The position numbers and the translations under genes are program-made. From assembly GCA_025917655.1 (NCBI GenBank), contig CP084619.1:2108001-2172000 (forward strand): a stretch of 64,000 nucleotides of DNA, given 5' to 3'. Source of the stretch: Chlorella sorokiniana. Taxonomy: Eukaryota > Chlorophyta > Trebouxiophyceae > Chlorellales > Chlorellaceae. The notes beneath the pieces are model-generated. The model ran no database searches, was not told where the DNA came from, and saw only the letters and a list, made by a program, of their open reading frames with translations. The first letter of the stretch is position 1. Each line of letters opens with the position of its first letter. This document shows, one piece after another, positions 45,221-55,602 of this stretch.

Positions 45221-48200
45221 ATGAGGGCAAAGCGCGCAGATCCAGAGCCTTTGCCGTCAGAGTTGAACACCAGCACCTGCAGCCTTGCCTTTCTGGAGGT
45301 GCGCGGCAGGTGGTGGGCAGGGTGGACTATTTCGCAGCCTTGGCAGATCGTAGGGTGTCGAACCGCCGGCCAAGGTTTTGCCGTGAGTCGCTGAACCCGC
45401 CTCCGCGCCGCCACCACACCGCAGGTTGGCAAGGACAAGCTCACAATACGATACAACGGGCCTGCGCAGCACGACAATGACGTTGGTTCCATTCAGGTGT
45501 GGAGGCTCAAGGCGTTCAGCAGTGTTCCTGTACCTTGTCTGACCTTGGGGCCCAGGGAATGCCCATGCTCGCCCTGAACCAGCCGCGTGGCCTGTGCTGG
45601 CTTGCGGCCCGCAGTCCAACCACCCGGTTCCCCGCCGCCGCCTGGTCTACTACTTTGAGATCATGGTGAGGGAGGCCAACGGCGGCTCCATCACTCTTGG
45701 CTTCTCAGACCGCAGCTTCAAGCCGGGCGCCACCCTGGGTGAGTGACGCGGGCATGCTTTGCTGCGGCCGCTCCCTGCCCGGCCTGGCGGCCCTGCTGCC
45801 GGCGCTCCCGCTTGAAGCAGGCCCAGGCCGGAGGCTGCTGCAGGCTGAGAGGCTGCCTGGTGCGGCTGGGGCGCTGCATGCCGCCGTGTGCTGCAGGTAC
45901 GAGGCGCACAGCTACGGCTACCGGGCGACACGGGCGCAAGCACCACCCCGCCCTGCCGGCGCGCGGCGAGTACGGGCCGGCCTTTGGGCCGGGGACGTGG
46001 TGGGGGCGGGCATGCACCTGCCCCGCCACGAAATCTTCTTCACGTGAGCAGGCGGGGCGGCGTTGCGGGCTCTGCCTTGCGTTCATCTGCGCCGGCGGCC
46101 TGCTCCTGCCGCTCCACGCTGTGCCCTCAGCCCTCTCGCTGCGAAGCCTTACCTGCCCCGGTCGCCTGCGCGCGCGCCCCGCCCTGCAGCAAGAACGGGC
46201 AGATGCTGGGCACTGCCTTCCGCAGCGTAACGGGCCACCCGCTGTACCCCACCATCGGCCTGCACAGGTGGGGGAAAGGAGAGCGTGCATGCCTGTGCTT
46301 CAAAGGAGTGAGGGCGTGGGTGTGCAGCCAGCCATGCTGCTCTGCCCGCTTTCCTGCCCGCTGTGTTGCCCCAGTTGGACGACGTCCTGCTGCCTGGGAG
46401 TTGCAGGGCGGCGGCACAGCGACGCAGCCGTGCCCGCAGGGCCCTCCTCCATCTGTTCGCTGAAACACCCCCTCCCCCTTTGTCTTTGCTGTAACGCACC
46501 CACCTCCACCACCCTTGCTGGCTCAACGCACCTTTGCGTGTGCAGCCAGGGTGCCCGTGTGGATGTGAACTTTGGGCGGCAGCCCTTCCAGTTTGATGCG
46601 TCGGGCATTGAGGCGGCAGAGCAGCGCCAGCTGGCAAACGCGCTGAGCAGGTGCGGCATGCCGCTGCCAGCGGGGCGGCGCTGCTGTGCTGGAATGCATG
46701 CTGGCGCTCACCTGGCGCGCGCCCCCACCAGCACCAGCGTGTCGACTGGGGAGGTGCACCAGCTTGTGCGCGGCTACCTGCTGCACTACGGCTATGCAGA
46801 CTCGCTGGCAGCCTTTGATGAAGCAGCAGGCATGGCGCAGGCGGAGGCTGCCGGGTCAGCGCCAGCGCCAGATCCAGCCCTGTCGCAGCAGGGGCCGGCG
46901 GCGACAGCAGTGGGCTCGCTGCATGATGCTGCGCTGCTGCCGTTGCGCGCGCGGCTGCGCGGGCTGCTGGCAGCGGGGGACACCGCGGCTGCGTGGCAGC
47001 TGCTGGGGCAGGAAGCGCCGGGGCTGCTGGCGCCAGGCGAGCGGGGCAGCGCCTTTGAGCTTCGCTTCCACCTGTCCTGCCAGCAGTACATCGAGCTCAT
47101 CAGGCAAGCCCGCCGTGGACAGCCCCACCCGCGGCTCTTGGTTCCTGTGTCAGCTCTGGCAGTTCTAATTTGCAGCAGTGTGCGTTCCATGCTTTGCTCT
47201 CGGCCTGCTGCCATACACTCCTGGCCCAGCCCTCACAGGCCGTCCCCCTCTGCTGACCCCCAACTCCTGCACCCCGCGTCTGCAGGCGTGGCGACGTGGT
47301 GGGTGCGCTGGCGTATGCCGAGGGCACGCTGTCGGCGCTGCGCAGCGCCTCCCCGCAGCTCGACGACATGCTGCGGGACGTGGTTGCCCTCATCGCCTAC
47401 CAGCAGCCGGAGCAGGTGGGCGGGCACAGCTAGGGGCTGCTGCAGAGCAAGCAAGCCTGGGTGGGTGGGGGTGGGAGGTGGGTGGGACGGTGGGTGGGGG
47501 TGGGGGCAGCAGCGCGAGCATGAGTGGCGTGATTGGTCAGCCACACAACAGCCTCGTACATGCCGGCATGGCGGCATGACTATGAGCAAGCAGCGGGAGG
47601 GAGCAGTGTCGCTCCGCTGCTCCCGCCCTCACCTCCCTGTGCCCCATGCCATCCTTGCTGCCCCCGCAGTCCCGCTTGCGCCGCTGCTGTCGCAAGCGCA
47701 GCGGGAGGCCACCGCCGACATTGTCAACGCGGCTGTGCTGCAGTGGCAAGCGCCGGCGGGCAGCCCGCAGCCACAGGTGCAGGGGGGCGGCGCTAACCCA
47801 GCCCTCACCCCTGACTGTGCCTTAAACCTGCGCAGGCAGAGGGGACGAGGAGTTGCACGGCTTGGCCTTGGCCGACCGAGGTGCCCTAGGCAGCCTGCTC
47901 AGGCGCCCAGGTGCCCCCTGCCTGCAGGCCGCGCTGGAGGTCCTGCTGCAGCAGCTGACGGCGGCAAAGGTGCGGCTCCAAGCTGCTGGCACCCATGCTG
48001 TCATGTTTTTGCAGGCAGCCATGCATTGTACCAACCCTGCCTCCCCGCTCCCCCTGACTCCCCTCCCCCGACTCCCCCGACTCCCCCCCGACGCCCCCTG
48101 CTGCAGCAAGAGCTGCACGAGATGGCAGGTGGAGATGGGCCGGAGTTTGACCTGCAGGAGCATCTGCCCAGGCCTGCGCCAGCGGCTGCGGGGCAACAGC

Positions 48201-48256
48201 AGCACGAGCAGCAGGCAGCGGAAGAGCAGGAGGCCGCCGTGCCGATGGCAGAGTGA
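45221..48256 (+). CDS. RanBPM/GID1-like SPRY-LisH-CTLH-CRA protein
   Basis: Predicted subunit of the GID/CTLH E3 ubiquitin ligase. In the yeast complex the SPRY subunit recruits substrate receptors. The ATG at 45221 gives a short exon ending STCSLAFLE. The SPRY domain then runs through exons with VGKDKLTIRYNGPAQHDNDV (45424), HPVPRRRLVYYFEIMVREAN, GSITLGFSDRSFKPGATLG (to about 45740), HSYGYRG, KNGQMLGTAFRSVTGHPLYP (about 46192) and VDVNFGRQPFQFDASGIEAA (about 46560). LisH reads VHQLVRGYLLHYGYADSLAA (about 46755-46815). CTLH follows (LPLRARLRGLLAAGDTAAAW), then CRA with VVGALAYAEGTLSALRSASP, QLDDMLRDVVALIAYQQPEQ and EATADIVNAAVLQW. A Gln/Glu-rich end stops at 48256. Three one-base frame gaps fall in G runs between 45920 and 45995. 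Confidence 0.85.
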
Positions 48257-49039
48257 TGCTGCGCCCTGGGGGTGGTGTCTGTGAGCCGCAAAACTTGCAG
48301 CACCCGCTGGCCGCCCCCGGAACTGGACAGGAACGAGCACAAGGCTCGCGTGCGACCGGTGCTTGAGGGCTGGGAGCGCACGCCTGTGCACCCGAGGGGG
48401 CGGCGGAACAAGAGGCATGCTGGGCAGCCTGCGGCGAGCATTGCTTCAGCCTGGCGGCTAGGGGAAGGCTTGGTAAAGCCCTGGTAGGGGGATTGAACAC
48501 CTTGAAAGGCGTGCACCGATTATTTAGGGTTGAAGAGCTGTGAGAGGTCAGCCCTGGCGTGGCAGGGGCCAAAAGCCTGGGCGCGGGTGCGTGAGAACTG
48601 ACATGTATGCACCCGCCACAAGTCCGTGCGTGTCTGCCACGCATACCGTTTATGGGGTGCCATTCATTCGAAAGCAGGGTCTGTGATCGGCACCATACTG
48701 CAGTTGGAGCAACCTGCTCTTGAACCTGCAGCTTGCAAGGCTTTTGCCACCCATGCGGAAGTGATCGCAGCTTTCTGTGAGGGCTGGAAGGGCAGGTCGC
48801 GGTCATGATGTGTTAATGTCCGGCAGAAGGTGGCCCCAAACGCTGCAGAGGCGCGAGACGGGAGAAGAGCGCTTGCCACGTTCCGCCAATTTGGTCCCGA
48901 ACAGTGGGGTGCTCATTCTTGAAGAGCCGGTAATAAACCAACTGCGGATGTGGCTGGGAGTCCGGCTCTTGCGCCAATCGCTTCTCTGAGAAGTGGTGTC
49001 GATGCCGCTTTCACTCAGGCGGTGCCTGCGTCTCTGCAG
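48257..49039. other. intergenic region between RanBPM-like and LRR genes
   Basis: About 780 bases, AT-richer from 48480 onward. No supported gene, RNA or repeat was found. The first exon of the LRR gene may lie near its right end. Confidence 0.3.
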
Positions 49040-49747
49040 GTTGCAGGCTTGCCAGGTGGTATCTTGAGCCATGTCCAAGGTCCCATCCACTACTTGGACC
49101 TGGGGGCATCCAACGCGACAGCCTGGCCGACTTCGGTGAGCCTGCGCTGCCGCCTACTCCTTTCAAAGCACACAGCCCGTCTCGATCACCGCCGCTGCTT
49201 TGTGCCGGTCTCATGCATGAACAGGCGGCTGTCCCGAGCTGCTGGCGGGCGTGATAAAGTTGTACGCCAGCGGCAGCGGGCTGCGCAGGCTGGAGGGGCT
49301 GGAGCGCCTGACGACGGTGCGCTGCCTCTACCTCGACCGCAACCAGCTGCCCGCCAGCGAGCTGCTGCGCCTGCCCGGTGAGCGCGAGCTGCCTGCGCTT
49401 GCTGGCGCAGGAGCAGGGCCAACATCCCAAGCAGCCGGCGGTGGCGGCGCCGTCGCAGAAAGCGCGCAGGCCCTGCTGATGCTCTTGCTGCTGCTGCCAC
49501 CAGCCGGTGCAGTGCTCTTTCCCAGGGGCATGTGCGACTGCCCTCCTCTGCCGCTCCGCCATAACTCAATGCCATGCTGGCCAGCCTGCTGCCCGGCGCA
49601 GATGTGCTGCCCGCTGGGCTGAGGCTGGAGGCACTGGATGTGTCTGGCAACCCGGGGTGCACTCCTGAGGCAGAGAGGCAGCTACTTGCCAGCGGCCTGC
49701 TGCAAGGAGCGCGCTTCTTCAACGGCAGACGGCTGCCACACACCTAG
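49040..49747 (+). CDS. small leucine-rich-repeat protein, 5' end unresolved
   Basis: Leucine-rich repeats are visible but the family is not. One exon (from about 49225) reads CPELLAGVIKLYASGSGLRR, then LEGLERLTTVRCLYLDRNQL and PASELLRLP before a GTGAGC donor near 49379. The next exon (about 49565-49747) reads NAMLASLLPGADVLPAGLRL and EALDVSGNPGCTPEAERQLL, ending GARFFNGRRLPHT and a stop at 49747. The exon before 49132 is probably read as DSLADFGG across an intron. An ATG at 49070 is in another frame, so the true start is further upstream or the join differs. Short LRR proteins of this kind often bind partners in the cytoplasm or cilium. No role is assigned. Confidence 0.5.
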
Positions 49748-50237
49748 CGAGCGCAGCCCCGCAGACGGGCTGCCAAGCTGGCCAAAGAGATGGCAGCTGG
49801 AGCAACGTGCCTGGGAGGCCACACTTGGCTCAGATGCATGGTGCCATAGCTGAGGGCGCTGGCTGAGGGGCCTGACCAGTGGAGTGCACTGGGTTCGAAG
49901 TCATTGTGCAAAGTTGCAGCCTGCAAGCCTTACAGCAATAGGTGCATATTGCACAATTAAGTACTCCTGACGGGCAACAGTCGTGGGCCAACAGGAGCTG
50001 CAGCTCTGCCGCCCTGCCACCATGCCTGGCAGTTGAAGGGCCAGCCATCGTAGGAGGGCATACACCCTTCATGCACCGGCAACTGTTGCGTGGCTGGACA
50101 GAACAGGCCCGGGGGCGGGGTGACGGAAGCTTGACTTGCAGCGTCCGCCGCCGCCACCAGCTGCGTGCTGCACTACACCGAGCCCACGGCTGCCTGCAGC
50201 GTGCCACGCGGCCCGTGCGCTGCAGCTGTGCACCGGC
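49748..50237. other. convergent intergenic region between LRR and GST genes
   Basis: About 490 bases between two facing stops. It is AT-richer around 49870-49970. Nothing further was recognised. Confidence 0.35.
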
Positions 50238-52011
50238 TCACCCCTCCTGCATGGGCACCGTGAACTTCTTGCCGTGAGCCACCAGCTCGTCGTGGTCGGG
50301 CATCGTCTCCTTGGCTGCAGGCGGGGGCGGGGCGTGGGCATGTCATCGGTGCCGCATCACATCTGCCGACTCCGAGGAATACGTATTGGGTGTGCAACCT
50401 TGCAGGTTGGCACAGCCCCCCACCCCCAACCCCCGCTCCCGCCCCCATTACACCCCCGACCACCACTTCGGCCGAGCCCACCTGACGGCCGCTCCATGGC
50501 CGCCTTCATCCACGCCTCCAGCCGCGCCAGCTTGGCGTCTGCTACCAGGCGCCACAGGTCAACGCCGCGGTACGCCTTGCAGTACACCAGCGCCCGCTGT
50601 AGCAGCGAGGTCGTCAGCACCTCGGCCACGCTGCAAGGGAGGGTGGGAGGTGGAGGGGGTGAGGGGCTGGGCGGCGGTCGGGGCCTGCTAGGGGGCAAGC
50701 TGCCAGGCGGAGGGTGCTCTACTGAGAGTTGTGTGGGGGCAGGCACCGGGGTGGAGTGCACCCAGCAGGCACATCTCATGCTCAGCGCTGGCTGGAGCAG
50801 CGCCCCTCTGGACAGCCACGCCCAGCTGGGCAGCCCGCGAGCCGCCGCCGCCCCACCTGTACTGCTTGCCCAGGAAGAAGTCGCCGCCGTCGTCGCTGCC
50901 CTGGCTGCGCAAGAAGGCATCCATGACCTGTGGCGGGGGAGCGGCTGGGCAGGGATGTGGGCCCCAGGCGCCCTCCGCCGACCACAGGGCTCTCTGTCGC
51001 CGCGCCGAGCGTCCAGCCACATGCAGGGAAGCGCAGGCGCCAGCCCGCGGGCTGTGCCGCAGCGGGCGCCTGCGCGGGCGCCCTCCCCAGGGGTCCTCAC
51101 CGTGAGCGACCGCACCATCTTGCGCTCAGCCTCCTCCAGCTTGGCCTTGGTGTCAGACTGCAGTATGGCTGACTGCAAGCACAAGGGGGTGCAGGCGCCA
51201 GCGCGCGGGATATGCAGCAACTGGAGGTTGTGGGCGGAAGCAGCATAGGAGGCGGGCGTCTCAGCCGCTGCGTGGCCGCACAGGGCGGCAGCGCATGCCG
51301 GGCGCCGCACCTGCGCGGGGCCACGTTGGTGCCCCAAAGCTCCGCCCACAGCTTGGCCTTGGCGGCGGCGGCCGGGTAGGGTGGCAGGATGTCTGCGGGC
51401 CGGCAGCAGCATGCGGAGCAGCTTGTGTCACGGCTGCAAGCAGCCCCTTGCAGCGGCACCGGCCATCTTGCGCGCATCCGGGCAGGAGCACGCGATGCGC
51501 CCACCTGTTTCCGCGCCATACCGCCGCAGCACGTACTCGGCCACAACCGGCGACTCTGTGATCTGCAGCTCTCCATCCACCAGCACCGGCACCTGCACAG
51601 CGCGCACAGCAGGCAGCAGGAAGCAGCTCTGGCACGGCGCTAGGCGGCGGCGGCGTCTGAAGCAGATGCCGGCCTTGCGGCGGGCTGTAGGCAGGAGCGC
51701 GCAGGACCTGCCCTGCGTCTGCTGACGCATTCCGCAACGCTCTAACAAAGTGGGGGCTGTTGCTTGGCAGTTGAAAGCCGCACGTGCTGCATGGGCTGCA
51801 AGGCCAGCGATGCTAACAAGGGAGGAGGGGCCACCTTGGCATTGGCTGCATCGTCGCACACCACTTTGCGGTACAGCTCCACAAACTCAGGGGCCTTGTT
51901 GTGCAGGTCCACGGGCTTGAACTCAAACGGCACGCCCGTCTCCTTCAGCGCGATGTACGCGCGCTGCGCGTAGGGGCACACGCGCGCCGCCCACAGCTGC
52001 ATGCCAGCCAC
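50238..52011 (-). CDS. Cys-type glutathione transferase (lambda/omega/DHAR-like)
   Basis: Thiol transferase with a thioredoxin-like N-domain and a helical C-domain, probably reducing glutathione adducts or dehydroascorbate. The exon with ATG at 52011 reads MQLWAARVCPYAQRAYIALK. CPYAQ supplies a catalytic Cys in place of the Ser/Tyr of classical GSTs. It continues VPFEFKPVDLHNKAPEFVEL. Exon 2 (about 51597-51505) gives VPVLVDGELQITESPVVAEY, containing the cis-Pro and the glutathione-binding ES. Later exons give DILPPYPAAAAKAKLWAELW, LQSDTKAKLEEAERKMVRSL, DAFLRSQGSDDGGDFFLGKQ, then TSLLQRALVYCKAYRGVDLW and ADAKLARLEAWMKAAMERPS. The last exon ends KKFTVPMQEG with a stop at 50238. An in-frame extension upstream of 52011 ends at an acceptor, so an earlier exon may add a targeting peptide. 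One candidate begins at an ATG at 52380 (MLLQAGARVLVRNAQF), but its splice phase does not fit cleanly. Confidence 0.82.
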
Positions 52012-52791
52012 CGTCGTTGCTTGGCGCCTGCAGGGACGGCCGGGAGGCGAGGCATTACATCCTGTGCCTGTGGTCTTGGACGACAGGCAACGGGAACACT
52101 TGAAGCAGAAAACAAGTCACGTGCGGCTGCAGCAGAGGGGTTGGACTGGCAGTATCCAGCATGAGGGAGAGAACGACAGAGAAGAGGAGGCGGCCAGCAG
52201 GGCCACCAGTGGTGTGTTTGGGCGTGGGCGTGGATACCGATCTGGTCGCGGTTCGTCATCAGATCAGGCATGGAACAAGGTCTCGGGCAAGTGGAGGGCC
52301 GCCACACCTGCTGAACGCTTGTAGACGGGCAGGAACTGCGCGTTCCGCACCAGGACCCTAGCTCCCGCCTGTAGAAGCATTCGATCGTATGAAGAATATC
52401 GAAAAGCCTCGCTGATCGGCCCAAATGTGCCACAGCCAAGGGAACTATGCTGGGGGCTGCTGTGCCAGCTGTCTGGAGTGCCCTGAGGACGAGCCAATGC
52501 TCCCACGGGCGTTCAGTGTAACCTTACCTATTGGTCTCACGGGCTATCAGCACCACCCATTCAGCGTACACGTGTTCCGGTGCCCCAGGTTCCCCTCTTC
52601 TCGCTTGTTCTCCTCGCGGGCCTCTTCACCTCATTAAAGAAACCGTCTGTTTGCCTTAGTAGCACTCTAAACACTCAAGTCCAGCCTCGGGGCGCGGCGC
52701 CGCTTGCGGCAGGTCTTTGCGGCCTAGAAGGCGCGCTGGGCGACGGCTTCAGGCGTTCCGGGCGCTGTAACAAGGCCTCAACATCATCGCC
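52012..52791. promoter_or_regulatory. divergent region between GST and ESS2 genes
   Basis: About 780 bases between outward-facing genes. The part 52380-52680 is AT-richer and likely carries the promoters. A possible GST leader exon lies at about 52380-52306 on the minus strand. Confidence 0.35.
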
Positions 52792-55297
52792 ATGGCGTCC
52801 GGGAGCCAACCTGGCGCCCAGGCGTTGGCGGCAGCATGCGGCAACGGCACCGCGCTGATGCTGCCTCCACCGCCGCGGCCGCCCAAGCGCAAGGACATTG
52901 TGCTTGATGAGGTGAGTGGGACTTTGTTGGAAAGCACAGCAACTGAGTTGGTGCAGTGGCTGGGCTTTCAGGTGTGAGCTTGCGTCCATGAGTCCACCCA
53001 GACATCTCGTCATTGGGCCCCCCGGACAGGATGAGTACACGGCCACGCTGGAAGCAATCATTGAGCGCGACTTCTTCCCAGAGCTGGCCAAGCTGCAGAG
53101 CAAGGTGGCCTGGCTGCAGGCCATCCGCAGCGGCGACCCCGAGCAGATTCGGCAGGCGCAGCTGCTCATTGCGCAGCGCCGCGCCGCAGCGGCAGGCGGC
53201 CGGCCCGCGACAGGCGCCACCCCGCGGTGCACCGCTCTTCACCCCTGGGGGCACCGCGGCGCGCGCCATTGCGGGCAACACGCCTTACATCCCCCGCTGC
53301 CGCCGGGGAGCCGCTGAGGCAGCCTCGGCCAGCCACGGGGGCGGCGGGGGGCAGGCGATGCGGTGGGGAGGCGGAGGAGCTGGGTGTGGTGGCCCCGCCC
53401 CGGTGTCCCTGGACAGCTTCCTGGCAGTGCACACCAGTGAGGACAACGCCTCGTTTCAAGAAATCCTGGAGACCGTGAACAAGAAGAGGAGGTGCGTGCG
53501 TGCCGTCAGCCACAGCTTGGTCGCCGTCGTCCCGGCACATCCACTCCGCAACGAGGCACCCTTCTACCCGCCGCTGCGCACCTCTGTAAGTCCTTGCCCG
53601 TGCATTTCTTTTGCCGGCGTCACATCGTGCCCCTGCAAACACCCTTGCCGCGCAGGCTGAAGGCGGCGGCGCAGCTGGCCCCTCAGCCCGACCCCAAGCT
53701 GCTCATCACCGACGGGCGGCAGCAGACCGACGGGTTTGGCACCACGGGGCAGCAGCCCGACACGCTGGTGCCCTGGCGCTACCAGACAAAGAACGCGCTG
53801 TACTACGACGGGGCGCAGCGGGAGGCGCTGCCCTACTCGGGTGGGTGCCGGGCGGCAGCCGGGCGGCGCACACCGACAGCGCTTCCAGCGGGCGGTGCGG
53901 CCGCTGCACGCAGAGCACCAGCAGCCCTGCTGCCTGCTTGCATGGGTGGTGGGCTGCTGCCGAGGGCGTGCTGCCTGCCGCTGCCTTCGGGCCGTGCTGC
54001 AAGCGCTGAGCCGCTCTTTCTTCCCTGCAGACTCGGAGCTGGCGGCGATGGTGCAGGGCCCCCAAGGCCATCAACCACGGCGGCACGCGCTTCCCCACAG
54101 CTGGCCCCCTCCGCGTCCGCCACCCCCAGCGCCAGCAGCGCAGGCGGCGGCGGCGGCGGCGTGCTCAGCGGCAATGGCGGCGACGGCCCGAGTCGCGCCG
54201 CGGCGGCGGCGGCAGCGGCGGCCGGCACGCGCGGGTACAGCATCCTGGCCACCCCCTCCTTTAACCCCGGCGTGGAGGACACCCCGCTCATGACGTGGGG
54301 CGACATCGAGGGCACCCCCATGCGCATAGAGGCCGAGGACCTGCCCCCGGGGCCCGTCCTGGAGGGTGGGTGCCAGCTGGCGGCAGCTCGGTGCACTGCA
54401 CGCACCCGGGTGCCGCCGCCGCAGCCCCCAAATAGACCAGCTAGCGTCGGCGCCCAAGGGTTGTGCCGCATTGCCTTGTATGTGCCGCTGGCAGGCGCGG
54501 CGCAGCAGCCGGCGTGGAGACTAGCAGCCTTTTGGGGGAGGGGTGCTGCGGTCTCCGTCAGGTGTGTTCACAGCGCCTCACCTCTGCACCTCGCCCCTGG
54601 CCGCAGGCCCCAGCTTCTACATCCGGGAGGCATCCCGCAAGGACAAGGCGGCACAGACGCTGGCAGCCAAGGCGGGCGCCTCGCTGCGCCGCAAGACCGG
54701 CATCCGCGGCAGCACCCCCGTGGTCAGCGGCACGCTGGCGGCGGTGGCGGCGCGCCGCGCCGGCACCGGCGCCAGGCCGCCCACAGGCCGCGCCGCCACG
54801 GGCGGCCGGCCAGCCACCGGCGGCGGCATGCTCAACGGCAAACCGCTTTCTGAGGCGGCGCGGCGGCTGGCATCGTCGATGCACAGGGGGCGGCAGGGGG
54901 ACGCCGACTACGGGCTGCGCGCCAGCTACCGCGGCGCGACCCGGCGGCGCGCGCGCCCGGCACCGCCGCGCGCTCCGTGGGGAGCGCCGCCAGCTGGAGC
55001 GCCAACCCCACGCCCAGCCGCGGCCGCACGCCCGCCGGCACGCCCGCCGTGGCGGCCACCCTGGAGGAGGAGGAGGCGCGGGTGCAGGCACTGCTGCGCC
55101 GCAAGCAGGCGGAGGCACAGCAGCGAGAGGAGCTGGAGGAGGCGCGGGAGGCTGCAAAGGCCGCGCTGCGGCAGGAGCAGGCGGCGCGGCAGCCGCAGCC
55201 GGTGGTGCTGCGCCCGGGCAGCGGCGGCGGCGGCGGCGCGGACGGCGGCGGTGCTGCGGGGTCGGCCGACCTGACAGCCGGCTTGCTGAGCATTTGA
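52792..55297 (+). CDS. ESS2: splicing factor ESS2/DGCR14 homologue
   Basis: Nuclear spliceosome-associated protein of the DGCR14/Es2 family, part of late catalytic spliceosomes. The ATG at 52792 gives PPPPRPPKRKDIVLDE, joined to DEYTATLEAIIERDFFPELA (53031) and QSKVAWLQAIRSGDPEQIRQ, the conserved N-terminal block. Then come SLDSFLAVHTSEDNASFQEI and LETVNKKRR (about 53405-53492), LLITDGRQQTDGFGTTG, LVPWRYQTKNALYYDG (about 53770-53815), INHGGTRFP (about 54070), GYSILATPSFNPGVEDTPLM and TWGDIEGTPMRIEAED (54235-54340), and PSFYIREASRKDKAAQTLAA (about 54610). A Gly/Ala/Arg-rich linker leads to a C-terminal coiled coil (TLEEEEARVQALLRRKQAEA) and the stop at 55297. A one-base frame change near 54940 and another near 54060 lie in G/C-rich stretches. 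A TGTAA element at about 55389 may be the polyadenylation signal. Confidence 0.88.
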
Positions 55298-55602
55298 CCT
55301 CTCATTTGATTGTCCCCACAGTTTTGGCACGCATATCCTTTCCTGTTCCCCTGTACGACTGCTGCTGCTGGCCTCGACATGCCCAACCCTGTAAACCTGA
55401 TCACGCGCATGCATTGGGGCGATGAGCAGCGCTGGGTGGCCCAGCACGGCCTGTGCCCGTCGACTTTACACGATCCACTTCTCACATTGGCTCCAACAGC
55501 GCCATCAAGGGTTCTGCACCCCAATTGCAGCCCCGTGCACGGGCCGCATCTGCAAGTCGACCTCTGGGCTGCCTCTCAAACGGCAAGGGGCCGGGCAGCT
55601 CC
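55298..55602. other. intergenic region between ESS2 and AK-HSDH
   Basis: About 305 bases with the ESS2 3' end and the presumed AK-HSDH promoter. TGTAA at about 55389 matches the green-algal polyadenylation motif. Nothing else was seen. Confidence 0.35.
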
